64,000 nucleotides of DNA from UBA3951 sp050952125 (GCA_050952125.1 JBMNKK010000001.1:186001-250000); one strand, 5' to 3'. Counted from the first letter of the stretch, positions 7,498 through 16,312 are shown. Notes: generated by a model from the sequence alone, not told the origin. Program-made: numbers and translations.

Positions 7498-8445
7498 CTA
7501 ATTATGTTTCCCAGATGCGGCCTCACGCAGAATACTGTCCAAGTTTTGTTTGGCGGTAATTACAGGCAAGAAGAGGTCGCCCACCTGCTTAAGCCTCTGA
7601 AGGGCGGTCTTGATGTTCCAGGTCTGCGGGCCGACGCGAGAAATCTCATCCCAAGTCACGGGCATTGAAACCGGTGCGCCCCGAGTCGCCCTCACGCCGT
7701 ACACCGACCCAATCGTCTGGCCGCGGGCATTTTGCGGGTAATCGATATAGACGCGGCCGGCACGATCTCTAACTTTCCGCTCGAGAGTCACCTTCTCCGG
7801 GTACGCTTGGCGGATGAACTCCGCTCCGTACTTGACGAACGCCTGCACATCTTTATAAGTGTATTTGTTCTCGATGGGGACGTAGATGTGGACTCCCGTC
7901 GCTCCTGATACCTTGGGATATCCCGTCAGCTTCCATTGTTTCAAGAGACTCCTCACCATTTCGGCCACAACTCTCACGTCTTCCCACGTTGAACCCTCGG
8001 ACGGGTCGATGTCAAATACTGCAAAGTCAGGGTTATCGAGGCTTTGGTACCGGGACAGCCAAGGGTTGATCTCTATGGCGCCTGAATTGGCCATCCAGAC
8101 CAGGGTCTCGGCGGAGTCGCAGAGGATGAAGTTGATGTAGCCTTCTTTGTCTTTGGACATCACCGGGGCGAGGCGGACCCACTCGGGCATGCCAAGGGGA
8201 GCATCCTTCTGGTAGAACCCTTCGGATTCTATACCGCCGGGAAAGCGGACTAAAGACAGGGGCCGGTCTTTGAGGTGCGGAAGGATGAAGGGAGCGACGT
8301 TGTAGTAGTAGTCGATGAGATCTCGCTTCCGGTACCCATCGTCCGGCCAGTAGGGTTTATCGAGGTGGGTGAGCTGTACTTCGCGGCTACCCACCTTCAC
8401 GATGATTTTGTCTTGAGAGGCCGCTTTAGTGGGCACGGCATTCAC
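7498..8445 (-). CDS. LigD-type primase-polymerase (NHEJ polymerase domain protein)
   Basis: Stand-alone POL domain of the bacterial NHEJ system, an archaeo-eukaryotic primase-fold polymerase that fills gaps and adds ribonucleotides at breaks. It has 315 residues. LTHLDKPYWPDDGYRKRDLI is the typical entry, FDIDPSEG (about 144-151) holds the two metal-binding aspartates, and SGATGVHIYVPI holds the conserved histidine region, followed by RAGRVYIDYPQNARGQT. In many bacteria this domain is fused to the ligase; here it is a separate gene whose GTG start overlaps the ligase gene by 20 bases. It is the last of the ku-ligase-pol set, just upstream of a SASP gene. Confidence 0.9.
   Translation of the reverse strand: MNAVPTKAASQDKIIVKVGSREVQLTHLDKPYWPDDGYRKRDLIDYYYNVAPFILPHLKDRPLSLVRFPGGIESEGFYQKDAPLGMPEWVRLAPVMSKDKEGYINFILCDSAETLVWMANSGAIEINPWLSRYQSLDNPDFAVFDIDPSEGSTWEDVRVVAEMVRSLLKQWKLTGYPKVSGATGVHIYVPIENKYTYKDVQAFVKYGAEFIRQAYPEKVTLERKVRDRAGRVYIDYPQNARGQTIGSVYGVRATRGAPVSMPVTWDEISRVGPQTWNIKTALQRLKQVGDLFLPVITAKQNLDSILREAASGKHN
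7500..7528 (-). promoter_or_regulatory. Candidate SigG promoter for the SASP gene
   Basis: Minus strand: GCGTG (consensus GMATR, one mismatch), a 17-base spacer, then CATAATT (consensus CATNNTA, one mismatch in the fixed bases). It lies at the very end of the polymerase gene, about 22 bases before the SASP ribosome site. SASP genes are normally SigG-dependent. Read by eye only. Confidence 0.35.
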
Positions 8446-9412
8446 CTGACACTATATCTCTGAAAACAGGGTGCCTAAGCTTCCGGTCAGGCGTGAGTTC
8501 CGTGAAGTCCACCTGTACGCCGAAGTAGGGCTTCACCCACTTAACCTTCTGCAACTCCCGCTTAGACGGCGCTCCATACAAGATGCCTGCTGTGCCAAGC
8601 AGTTCCTCATAGGAAACGTGTTCGAGTTCGCTTAGTAGAGTATCCTCGTATTGGCGGTTCAGTCCGGATGACACTCGCCCCAAAACGGCATAGCCGTCTT
8701 CCACCTTCTCTGCTACAACTAAGGAGCCGATCGTTCTGCCCGGCGATGCCAGGTAACCCAGCACCCAAAACCGGCCTTCATGCGTGTTTTTCACCTTGAG
8801 CCAGTTGTCCGTGCGCATTCCCGGTATATAGGGACTGTCTTTGCGCTTCGCCATGATCCCCTCCAGGTCTTGTTCCCTTGCCCATTCGAACATGGCTTTT
8901 CCCTGTCCCTCCACAAACTCGGAAAGCGCAACCGGGCCGCCCCACTTCATCGCGCCTCTCAAGAGCTCCTTTCGCTCTGCGAGCGGCCGATCCACAAGGA
9001 GGCGCCCGTCAAGGTGGAGGATGTCGAAAGCTACGAACGTTACCGATCGCGGGTTAGTCCGGAGATATGAGAAATCGACTCGGCCCCCGTCTACAGCGAC
9101 TATCTCGCCGTCCAGAAGCGCCGACGTGCAGTTGAGGTATTCCTTCATTCCCGAAAGCGATTGGAAGCGTGAAAGAAGCGGCTTTCCGTTCCTCGAGTCG
9201 AGGTACACGTCACCGCCTCTCAGATAAGCGAGGCAGCGATAACCGTCCCACTTCACCTCGAAGAGCCAATCGCTGCCGTCAAAGGGTTCCTTCGAGGTAG
9301 ATGCCAACATAGGGCGGAGCCGGGGAATGCCGAGGATGGTGTCTTTGGCCGCCTCACCTATTGACGCCTCTGAGCAGGCATCAGTCCGGCGGCGGAGCTG
9401 CACTTGCCTCAT
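8426..9412 (-). CDS. ATP-dependent DNA ligase (NHEJ, LigD ligase-domain type)
   Basis: Seals double-strand breaks with Ku and the neighbouring polymerase. Motif I is EVKWDGYR with the AMP-accepting lysine at about residue 54. Later motifs include LDGEIVAVDGG, VTFVAFDILHLDGR, EGIMAKRKDSPY and the C-terminal OB-fold start WLKVKNTHEGRFWVLGY. The length of 328 residues is the minimal adenylation-plus-OB ligase without nuclease or polymerase domains. The ATG at 9412 has AGGAG three bases upstream and overlaps the ku reading frame by 32 bases, indicating coupled expression. Confidence 0.92.
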   Translation of the reverse strand: MRQVQLRRRTDACSEASIGEAAKDTILGIPRLRPMLASTSKEPFDGSDWLFEVKWDGYRCLAYLRGGDVYLDSRNGKPLLSRFQSLSGMKEYLNCTSALLDGEIVAVDGGRVDFSYLRTNPRSVTFVAFDILHLDGRLLVDRPLAERKELLRGAMKWGGPVALSEFVEGQGKAMFEWAREQDLEGIMAKRKDSPYIPGMRTDNWLKVKNTHEGRFWVLGYLASPGRTIGSLVVAEKVEDGYAVLGRVSSGLNRQYEDTLLSELEHVSYEELLGTAGILYGAPSKRELQKVKWVKPYFGVQVDFTELTPDRKLRHPVFRDIVSGECRAH

Positions 9413-10238
9413 TCTCTCCTGATACCTTCCTCTGCCTTTGCGGCTTGGCCCTGGGTGCGGCAGGCGATTCTTTGCGCTTTGCTTTTTCTACGCTTCGCTT
9501 CAACGCCTCCATCAGGTCGATAACCTGGCCGGTGACTTCCGGTTCTTTCACAACCTCGCGCCCCTGGATCTTCTTCTGGATCAGCGAAGTCACCGCCTCG
9601 CGCTGCCTGTTCTCATATTTGGCAGGCTCAAAATCTGCCGAGAGAGTCTCTATCAGAGTCTTTGCCATGGCCTTCTCGCGCTCGCTCACCGCGGCGTCTA
9701 GCGGTACCTTGAGTTCCTCGCCGGACCTCACCTCATCTGCCCAAAACATGGTCTCGAGGAGGATGAACTTGTCTTTGTAGGTGCGGACAATCGCCAGAAC
9801 CTCTTTGGCTCTGATCGCAACGCGAGCCAATGCAACCTTGCCTTCGGATCTCATGGACGTGAGGAGGAGCGAATATGCTTTTTCAGCCCCTTCTCTGGGC
9901 TCCAGGAAGAAGCTTTTCTCGTAGTACACGGGGTCGACATCGTGCAAGTTGACGAAGTCGAGGATCTCGATGACGTGGGCCGAAGGACCCGGAATCGCCT
10001 CCATGTCCTCTTCGGTCACGATGACGTGCTCGCCCTTTTGATACTCGTAAGCCTTTACTATCTCACTCTGATGGAGTTCCTTTTCGCAGCTCGGACACCA
10101 TTTCATGTACTTTACCGGCGTGTGGCATTCCTCATGGAGAAGGCGGAAACTCACCGACTTTTTCTCCGTTGCCGCGTACAGCCTTACCGGGATCACGACG
10201 AGTCCGAAAGTGAGCGTGCCGTTCCAGAGAGGCCGCAT
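9381..10238 (-). CDS. ku: Ku protein (NHEJ DNA-end binding)
   Basis: Homodimeric Ku that binds double-strand DNA ends and recruits the ligase. The protein begins MRPLWNGTLTFGLVVIPV, diagnostic of bacterial Ku, and has the cysteine-bearing segment ECHTPVKYMKWCPSCEKEL and a basic, proline-rich tail (about 250-285) typical of the DNA- and ligase-interacting C-terminus. I take the ATG at 10238; two TTG codons just before it are alternatives. The gene follows gerW by 42 bases and overlaps the ligase gene. Ku-LigD systems in spore formers are known to act in spores, and this setting suggests the same. Confidence 0.94.
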   Translation of the reverse strand: MRPLWNGTLTFGLVVIPVRLYAATEKKSVSFRLLHEECHTPVKYMKWCPSCEKELHQSEIVKAYEYQKGEHVIVTEEDMEAIPGPSAHVIEILDFVNLHDVDPVYYEKSFFLEPREGAEKAYSLLLTSMRSEGKVALARVAIRAKEVLAIVRTYKDKFILLETMFWADEVRSGEELKVPLDAAVSEREKAMAKTLIETLSADFEPAKYENRQREAVTSLIQKKIQGREVVKEPEVTGQVIDLMEALKRSVEKAKRKESPAAPRAKPQRQRKVSGENEASAAPPPD

Positions 10239-10280
10239 CAACAAGCACCCCTTCTCGCAGTATCAGAACTGGAGACCCCT

Positions 10281-10823
10281 TTAGCCCTCTTCCTCGTCTA
10301 CTTCCGCGTAGTGGTGACCTGACCTCCGACGCGGACGCCTTTCGGCTTTCGGCCCGAGGGCTTCTCTGGCTTTCTCCTTCGCCCCGCCCACGAGTGTCTC
10401 CATTCCCTCGCGGCCGCCGATCATGTCGGCAAACCTTTCGAGCAGTTCCGGTGCCTCGTCAAGCAGCCTGTCATATATAGCTTGGTTGTCGACGGGGATG
10501 AACCTTACTTTCGTGAGGCCGACCACAAGAAAGCCCACAGGCTTCACCGACACACCTGCTCCCGAGCCGCCGGTAAAAGGCATAGTTTCAGGGCCGGATG
10601 CACCGCCTGACTCACCCTCTTGGCCGTTTTCCATCCCTCCTCCCTGCATGACAGCCTCGTCGCCGCCCCCTGCCACGAATCCAAAAGAGACGCGTGATAC
10701 GGGCATGATCACCGTCCCGTCTTTGGTTTCCACCGGCTCTCCTACCACGGTGTTCACGTCGACCATGGATTTGAGGCTCTCCATCGTAGTTCTCATCAGG
10801 CTTTCAATCGGATGTCCGGCCAT
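10281..10823 (-). CDS. gerW: Spore germination protein GerW (YtfJ family)
   Basis: Forespore protein of the GerW/YtfJ family, linked to spore germination responses. It has about 180 residues. The N-terminal IESLMRTTMESLKSMVDVNTVVGEPV matches the family, followed by VIMPVSRVSFGFVAGGG, a Gly/Glu-rich variable region (about 60-90), then GAGVSVKPVGFLVV. The C-terminal tail is basic. A GTG directly precedes the ATG; GGGGG lies about eight bases upstream of the ATG. It is preceded by a YtfI-like gene, the same ytfI-ytfJ pairing as in Bacillus, and followed by the NHEJ genes. Confidence 0.92.
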   Translation of the reverse strand: MAGHPIESLMRTTMESLKSMVDVNTVVGEPVETKDGTVIMPVSRVSFGFVAGGGDEAVMQGGGMENGQEGESGGASGPETMPFTGGSGAGVSVKPVGFLVVGLTKVRFIPVDNQAIYDRLLDEAPELLERFADMIGGREGMETLVGGAKEKAREALGPKAERRPRRRSGHHYAEVDEEEG

Positions 10824-10866
10824 CACAAGGACCCCCTAGAGTCACGTTCCGACGATTTCATCTGTC

Positions 10867-11592
10867 CTAGTATTCCACGGTTTTCTGCGAACAAAGCCGC
10901 TCGGTTCGCGGTCTCGGTTCTGCGCTTGCCGCGGTCTTTCGCAGTGCTAGCACCGCCTTCAGGATTCCCGCGATCGTGAATGAAGTCTCCAAATCCGCGG
11001 CAAAGTCGAGGTGAGCGGCCTCAAACACAGGGGTGAAACGGGTGGAGGGCCGCTCCGAGAATCTAAGGCCGCTTCTTCTCGCGATCGACAGCATAAGTCC
11101 GAAGGCTGCGTTGAGACCGCCGCAGAGCATGGCGGTCTCGTAGGCATCGCCGGTGCCGATCGCCGCCCTTACCCGCAGGCGGACAACCCTGATCGTCTTG
11201 GCCAGGACCGCGATGCCCTCTCTGAGGGAAGGATAGACTCTGCGGAACCCGGATAATGCGGAAGAAACCCTCTCTAAGAGCCCGGCCTGCGAACCCGGTG
11301 CCGGTGCATCCCCTGAGTGACTCTCTGGGGCACCGCCATTAGCATTTTGAGCGCTCGTGCGTGCCTGCGTGCCGCCACCGCCCCTGTTGTCCCTGCCTGT
11401 CATCCACCGCATGAAGTTGGGCCCGCGGATGTACCAAGGCCAAAGCGGAGGCTTAACCCAGGTGCGGTATTCCAGGTCGCCGTCAAAGCGGGCGTAAACC
11501 CTTACCCTTACGGGAAAAAGAGCAAGGGATATGAGCATTGCGAGTAGCGCTAGAAACACTAACAATATTGACAGGACAACCTGCGGTATCAC
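10867..11592 (-). CDS. YtfI-like DUF2953 membrane-anchored protein
   Basis: Conserved sporulation-neighbourhood protein of unknown function. From the GTG at 11592, preceded by AGCAGGAG, the protein has 241 residues: an N-terminal transmembrane helix (about 6-30), then a soluble part with VRVYARFDGDLEYRTWVKPP, a Gly-rich low-complexity segment around 75-110, and a C-terminal DUF2953-like region containing GTGDAYETAMLCGGLNAAFG and HLDFAADLETSFTI. The frame is open a further 26 codons upstream, without a ribosome site. It lies directly upstream of gerW, as in Bacillus. Confidence 0.8.
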   Translation of the reverse strand: MIPQVVLSILLVFLALLAMLISLALFPVRVRVYARFDGDLEYRTWVKPPLWPWYIRGPNFMRWMTGRDNRGGGGTQARTSAQNANGGAPESHSGDAPAPGSQAGLLERVSSALSGFRRVYPSLREGIAVLAKTIRVVRLRVRAAIGTGDAYETAMLCGGLNAAFGLMLSIARRSGLRFSERPSTRFTPVFEAAHLDFAADLETSFTIAGILKAVLALRKTAASAEPRPRTERLCSQKTVEY

Positions 11593-11724
11593 GAGACTCC
11601 TGCTACCCGGACCATGCATCCGCCTCCCGCAGATAGCATGTCCTTGCAGGGCGTATCGGAATCGCCGCAAGTTTATCTACGTCGATAGTCTCCGGGCATA
11701 AAACGAACGGCTCCTCTACCCTGT

Positions 11725-12252
11725 TTAAGGCTCCGGAACCAGCTTCTTCTCTTGTTTCTCGGAGTCGAGCGGCGGCAGTTCGTCCAATGAGTTGAGGCCG
11801 GCCTTTTTCAGAAACTCATCTGTCGTGGTGTACAGTTTGGGGCGCCCCAGAGTCTTCTTGCGCCCGGCTTCCTGTATCAAGCCCTTTTCCAGTAGGGTCT
11901 CAATAGAGGCTTCCGGATTCACGCCTCTCACAGCCTCGATATCCTGCCTGGTAACAGGCTGCCGGTACGCGACCACAGCGAGGGTTTCCATAGTTCCCTT
12001 CGACAGCGACATGGCTATCTTCCGTGACAGGGCCTTCTCGATGTAGTCCGCGTATTCCGGCCGGGTCACGATCATCAGCCCGCCGGCTACCCGCTCCAAC
12101 ATAATGCCGCGTTCTTTGTACAGGGCATCAAGTGCTAAGGCAGCCGATTGGATTTCAGCTTCCGACACTTCCAACGCTTCAGCTAGCCTTGGCACCGGCA
12201 CAGGTTCGTCTGCAGAAAAGAGGATAGCCTCTAAGAGGTGAGCGGTGTTCAC
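11725..12252 (-). CDS. scpB: Segregation and condensation protein B
   Basis: Kleisin-associated subunit of the SMC-ScpAB chromosome condensation complex. It has 175 residues and two winged-helix domains. LLEAILFSADEPVPVPRLAEAL starts the first, and LAVVAYRQPVTRQDIEAVRGVNPEASIETLLEKGLI is the signature of the second. The GTG start overlaps the scpA stop by four bases. Everything looks canonical, unlike its ScpA partner. Confidence 0.94.
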   Translation of the reverse strand: MNTAHLLEAILFSADEPVPVPRLAEALEVSEAEIQSAALALDALYKERGIMLERVAGGLMIVTRPEYADYIEKALSRKIAMSLSKGTMETLAVVAYRQPVTRQDIEAVRGVNPEASIETLLEKGLIQEAGRKKTLGRPKLYTTTDEFLKKAGLNSLDELPPLDSEKQEKKLVPEP

Positions 12253-12944
12253 GACGGCTCTGCCTCCTCCTGAGTGATGCGGTTCTTATCGGTTGAGAAC
12301 ACGATCTCGCCAAACAGGGACCTCTGGCGAGCGTAGAGCCTTCGCCGCTTGATGAGCTCCAGGAAGGCGAGGAAGTTGAGGATGGATTCCATCTTTGTCT
12401 TGCCCAGGAATCGAGAAAACCTCAGTACCGCACCCCTGGCGGTCAGCCGGCGAACCTCGCTCCAAAACGCCCTCAAGTGTGTAACGAAATTCCACCTGGG
12501 CAGAACCACGCCGCGGGTGCGATGCCCCGTGCGGATCTCGGCATTGAGGAGCGCCTTCCTCACTTCTTGCGGGTCAATACTGGTGACCACCATCCGCCGC
12601 TCATCTTTGAACGATGGAGCGAACCCGCGAGGGAACTTAGCAGAACCTCGCCGGATCGCCTCGGTAACCAGAGCCGCGGCATTGACCAATTCATACGGCT
12701 CCATGGGCAATTCCACCGTAGCGGCCTCGAGGGAAGGTTCGTCAACTACGACGATCTCTTCTTCCTCCTCTTCGGCGATCTCGGCGTTCGGCAAGAGCCA
12801 CCGTACTTTGAACAGCACGAGGTCAGACGCATAGAAGAGCGTCCTCATAGACTCCTCAAAGGGAATTTCAGAGGCCTCCACCTGCTCTCGGAAGTGGCGA
12901 ACCAGAGGCGCGAGTTGAAGGATCTGCGTTTCCATGCCCATCAT
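12249..12944 (-). CDS. scpA: Segregation and condensation protein A, divergent N-terminus
   Basis: Kleisin subunit of SMC-ScpAB. The middle (YASDLVLFKVRWLLPNAEIAEEEEEE) and the C-terminal winged helix (KMESILNFLAFLELIKRRRL, then FGEIVF) fit ScpA, and the gene is coupled to scpB. The N-terminus does not: the usual FEGPLDLLLHLI segment and about 30 following residues, which contact the SMC neck, are missing and replaced by METQILQLAPLVRHFREQ. The start ATG directly abuts the TAG stop of the upstream protease gene, in the same frame, so no extension is possible without reading through that stop. Confidence 0.82.
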   Translation of the reverse strand: MMGMETQILQLAPLVRHFREQVEASEIPFEESMRTLFYASDLVLFKVRWLLPNAEIAEEEEEEIVVVDEPSLEAATVELPMEPYELVNAAALVTEAIRRGSAKFPRGFAPSFKDERRMVVTSIDPQEVRKALLNAEIRTGHRTRGVVLPRWNFVTHLRAFWSEVRRLTARGAVLRFSRFLGKTKMESILNFLAFLELIKRRRLYARQRSLFGEIVFSTDKNRITQEEAEPS

Positions 12945-13598
12945 CTACCGTGGAAAAAAGATGAGCGACAGTTTGACCGCCAACGTCTGAACCGCGCCCA
13001 TGTAGATGTTGTTCAGCGGCTGGATGATCCGGCCGACGATACCGAGATACGCCAAGCCGAGTAGAATAAGAAAACCGTACCGGTCCACGAAATCCCAGGC
13101 GTTCTCCCAGGAATAAGGCAGATAGACTCTAAGTATCCTGGACCCGTCCAAGGGCGGAAGCGGTATGAAGTTGAAAAAGGCAAGGGTGGTGTTGACCCAC
13201 GCGGCAGCGCTCAGCACCTGAGGCAGGTATTTCCAAGCGGTGCCCGCGATCGGGAACCTCGTCAAGATCAGTATGTTGACTGTTTCCAGCACAAAGGCCG
13301 TGATAAGGTTAGCGATCGGCCCTGCAACCGCCACCTTTGCCATGTCCTTGCGCGGATTTCTCAACCTGTAGGGATCAACCGGAACGGGCCGGGCCCAACC
13401 AAAGCCGAAGACTATCAGCATTAGAGCGCCCATGAGATCCAGGTGCGCCCACGGTTCCATTGTCATCCTTCCGGATCGGGCAGCAGTATCGTCTCCCAAG
13501 CGGAAAGCCATCCTCGCGTGAGCGTACTCGTGGACGCTGATGCCCAGAAGAAAACCGGGTACCAAGAGGACCGTTCTTAGGAGTGCATCAAGCCTCAT
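12945..13598 (-). CDS. Site-2 protease family membrane metalloprotease (M50, YwhC-like)
   Basis: Polytopic zinc protease of the M50 family. The metal-binding HEYAH is at residues 23-27 within the first membrane segment, and the second metal motif, NFIPLPPLDGSR, is near residue 142. It has 217 residues without a PDZ domain, the compact YwhC/YdiL-type form usually found beside scpAB in Bacillota. Its TAG stop directly precedes the scpA ATG and is in the same frame. The substrate is unknown. Confidence 0.9.
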   Translation of the reverse strand: MRLDALLRTVLLVPGFLLGISVHEYAHARMAFRLGDDTAARSGRMTMEPWAHLDLMGALMLIVFGFGWARPVPVDPYRLRNPRKDMAKVAVAGPIANLITAFVLETVNILILTRFPIAGTAWKYLPQVLSAAAWVNTTLAFFNFIPLPPLDGSRILRVYLPYSWENAWDFVDRYGFLILLGLAYLGIVGRIIQPLNNIYMGAVQTLAVKLSLIFFPR

Positions 13599-13624
13599 GT
13601 AGAAGTGTCCCTCCCTTGCGGTCC

Positions 13625-14833
13625 CTACCGGGAGCCTAGAGTCAGTTCCAAGGTCATTCTCCGGTCACCTCGAAAAACCTCGAGAGTGACCGTGTCGCCG
13701 GGCTTGTGCCGGAGTATAAGCCCGGACAAATCCGACCCCGACACCTGCACCCCGTTGATGGATACGATGATGTCTCCCCCAACAGGAAATTCCAAACCGG
13801 CTACAACTATGTTCTTGGTTTTGCCGATTATCCCTGCTTTGTCGGCGGCCATGCCCGGCTCTACCTCGGTAACAAGGGCGCCTTTGAGGGTCGGAAGGCC
13901 AAGCGCGGCAACAACCTCTTCGCCGTAGGTCTTGGCCAACTCGTCCAGAGGCAAGTAGGAGATACCCATATAAGCCCTCTTGACCTCGCCGTTAGCGATT
14001 ATCTGAGGCAGGACGTCGGCAACGATATTGGACGGAATGGCGAACCCGATGCCGCTCGCGGAATCCATGATGGCGGTCACAACGCCGACCACCTCCGCGC
14101 TGGAGTTGAGAAGGGGCCCCCCGCTGTTTCCGGGGTTCACCGCCGCGTCGGTTTGCAGGAGGTTTTCGATTGTGAAGTCGTTGACGCCCGGCTTCGTCTT
14201 GCTCTCAATGGGCAGAGACCTGTCCTTGGCGCTTACTATGCCTGTCGTCACCGTCGGCGACCTGTCCAGACCCATATTGGTTCCTGTCGCAAGGGGCATT
14301 CCGACCGCGATAGCCTTCTGGCCGACCTTGACCTGGCTGTAGTCGGCAAGTGCAAGAGGCACGATTTCTTCCGCGGGAGCATCCACCTTCAGCACCGCAA
14401 GGTCGGTAAGCCTGTCCGAGCCAACGACAGACGCAGCATAGGTTGTGCCCGAATAAGTGTGGACAAGGATCTTCGTGGCGCCTTCGATTACGTGGAAATT
14501 GGTTACAATATGCCCTACGCTGTCAACGAAAAAGCCAGTGCCGTTGCCCCGCCTCGAGACTCCCCCGAAGCCTTGCACGGTGGCTTCGGTCGAAACCATC
14601 ACGATCCCGTGCTTCACTGCATCAAAGACGCGCACCGTATTATCTTCGTCCTGTATTCGCCAGACCCGTTCATCGTCGTCAGTCGGTCTCACAGAAGCGG
14701 CGGGGTTAACGGAAGGCGGAAAAGACGCCGATATGTCCTGGCCTATCGTGGCCAAAGCTCCTATTGCTATACCTAAGAGAGCCAGAAGGATGAGCCAAGT
14801 CTCGGGCCTTTCGGAGAGCGGCGTCTTCTTCAT
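13625..14833 (-). CDS. HtrA/DegP-family serine protease with PDZ domain
   Basis: Membrane-anchored quality-control protease facing the outside. An N-terminal transmembrane helix is at about residues 12-32. The trypsin-like domain has the triad His114 (TNFHVIEGA), Asp144 (RLTDLAVLKV) and Ser237 (NPGNSGGP). A C-terminal PDZ domain (about 290-400) includes GALVTEVEPGMAADKAGI and GGDIIVSINGVQV. At 402 residues with one PDZ it matches the Gram-positive HtrA/YyxA type. The ATG has CGGAGG upstream. It precedes the M50 protease by 26 bases, so two membrane proteases are probably co-transcribed. Confidence 0.93.
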   Translation of the reverse strand: MKKTPLSERPETWLILLALLGIAIGALATIGQDISASFPPSVNPAASVRPTDDDERVWRIQDEDNTVRVFDAVKHGIVMVSTEATVQGFGGVSRRGNGTGFFVDSVGHIVTNFHVIEGATKILVHTYSGTTYAASVVGSDRLTDLAVLKVDAPAEEIVPLALADYSQVKVGQKAIAVGMPLATGTNMGLDRSPTVTTGIVSAKDRSLPIESKTKPGVNDFTIENLLQTDAAVNPGNSGGPLLNSSAEVVGVVTAIMDSASGIGFAIPSNIVADVLPQIIANGEVKRAYMGISYLPLDELAKTYGEEVVAALGLPTLKGALVTEVEPGMAADKAGIIGKTKNIVVAGLEFPVGGDIIVSINGVQVSGSDLSGLILRHKPGDTVTLEVFRGDRRMTLELTLGSR

Positions 14834-14936
14834 GGATTTCCTCCGGTTTACATACGATGTATCTAGTCTACAACAGTTCTACCTGCTTTTCCAATAACAA
14901 GAGGTCTCTTACGGGTTTTCCTTAAGCGGTGCTCCT

Positions 14937-15287
14937 CTACCCTTTGGGGTTAAATAACACGGCCATCAGGTACCCGAAGATAATAGCAGTCATGATCCCC
15001 GAAGCCGTCGCCCGTAGGCCGCCCGTAAAGAGGCCGAACCATCCAATCCTTTGAGCGTCTTCTAGCATCCCGGTCACAAGAGTGTGGCCGAACCCGAAGA
15101 GCGGGATGGTGGCCCCTGCGCCGGCGAACTTGACCAGCGGCCCGTAAAGGCCCAATCCGGACAAGACCGCTCCGACGCTCACCGCCGAGACCATAACGAA
15201 TGCCGGGTTGGTCTCAGCCGCATCCACAACGAGCTGCGCCAGCGCACACAATGCTCCTCCTATGAGGAACGCGTACACGAGAGTCAC
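14937..15287 (-). CDS. spoVAE: Stage V sporulation protein AE
   Basis: Small polytopic membrane protein of the SpoVA channel that moves dipicolinic acid into the forespore and out at germination. The GTG at 15287 has GGAGGAGG upstream and overlaps the spoVAD stop (GTGA), giving 116 residues. The family segments AFLIGGALCALAQLVVD, PLFGFGHTLVTGMLEDA and GFGHTL-downstream GITAT-like GLRATASGI are present. A longer in-frame ORF to 15362 overlaps spoVAD and is rejected. It is the last gene of the operon here; spoVAF and gerAA-like genes do not follow. Confidence 0.93.
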   Translation of the reverse strand: MTLVYAFLIGGALCALAQLVVDAAETNPAFVMVSAVSVGAVLSGLGLYGPLVKFAGAGATIPLFGFGHTLVTGMLEDAQRIGWFGLFTGGLRATASGIMTAIIFGYLMAVLFNPKG

Positions 15288-16312
15288 TCTCTTACCTCCT
15301 CCGCCGATGCGACGAGCGAGACCGCATGTGCGATGCAGGGCAAAGACTCTGCCTGCTGGCATGTGGTCGGACTGTGGAGAGCCCCGGTCGGCACGAGCAA
15401 TATCCTCTTTAGCGCCCCCTCATTCAGGTCGCGCCATATCTTCGCGGCAAATACCGAGGCCACGCAACCGCATCCTGATGCTCCCGCACAGATCTCAGGT
15501 TCCATCTGATAGATGAGCAGCCCGGTATCCTGGTGGACACCCTCCAGGTCGCAGCCTCTTTTCTTCAGCAAATGCAGCGCCACCTTCGAGCCCACCTGCC
15601 CTAAGTCGCCCGAGAATATTGCGTCATAGTCGGAGGGGCTTCGCCCCATGTCCGAAAGGTGCCGCCATACGGTGTCGGCGAAAGCGGGGGCCATGGCCGA
15701 TCCCATGTCGTTGGCATCGGTTATGCCATAGTCCGTGACCCGCCCGACTGTCGCCGCTTCCACCCGGGGTCCGGTCCCCCGGTTCGAGACGACCAACGCA
15801 GCTGCTCCGGTAACCGTCCATTGGCTGGTCGGGACCCGCTGGTATCCGAACTCTGTAGGGTAGCGGTACTGTCTTTCCGCAGTGTCATGGTGGCTGGATG
15901 ACGCGATGAGCACGTTCCGGGCAAACCCGCCCGAAATAAGAGATGAGCCGATAGCGAGCCCTTCACCAATGGTGGAACACGCGCCGTACAGGCCGAGATA
16001 AGGGATATCGCGGTCTCTGGCAGTGAAGCTGGAAGAGATGATCTGGTTCAGAAGGTCTCCGGCCAGGAAGAAGTCGACCTGTGCATCTTCCAGCCGAGCC
16101 TTAGCCAGCGCGATGTCGGTCGCTTGCCGCAGCATCTTGGTCTCAGCCTTCTCCCACGACACTTCCCCGCAGAGAGTGTCTTCGCAAACCAGGTCGAAAA
16201 GGTCACCGTAAGGACCTTTCCCTTCTCGCGGGCCGACCACCGAAGCTGTGGACACGATATAGGGCATATCAGGGAAGACGCAGGTAGATGCGCCTATCCT
16301 CTTGAGATCCAA
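15284..16312 (-). CDS. spoVAD: Stage V sporulation protein AD
   Basis: Thiolase-fold protein that binds dipicolinic acid on the outer face of the inner spore membrane. It has 342 residues, with the family start FPDMPYIVSTASVVGPREGKG split by a short variable part, then DLVCEDTLCGEVSWEKAE, YGACSTIGEGLAIGSSLI around residue 125, and EICAGASGCGCVA near the end. The start is a TTG with GGAGGCGG seven to eight bases upstream. It sits between spoVAC and spoVAE, overlapping the latter. Confidence 0.95.
   Translation of the reverse strand: MDLKRIGASTCVFPDMPYIVSTASVVGPREGKGPYGDLFDLVCEDTLCGEVSWEKAETKMLRQATDIALAKARLEDAQVDFFLAGDLLNQIISSSFTARDRDIPYLGLYGACSTIGEGLAIGSSLISGGFARNVLIASSSHHDTAERQYRYPTEFGYQRVPTSQWTVTGAAALVVSNRGTGPRVEAATVGRVTDYGITDANDMGSAMAPAFADTVWRHLSDMGRSPSDYDAIFSGDLGQVGSKVALHLLKKRGCDLEGVHQDTGLLIYQMEPEICAGASGCGCVASVFAAKIWRDLNEGALKRILLVPTGALHSPTTCQQAESLPCIAHAVSLVASAEEVRE

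Noticed and set aside
13706..14776. 356-codon plus-strand open frame
   Set aside because: Antisense to the htrA-type gene, whose catalytic triad is intact; the translation shows no recognisable protein pattern.
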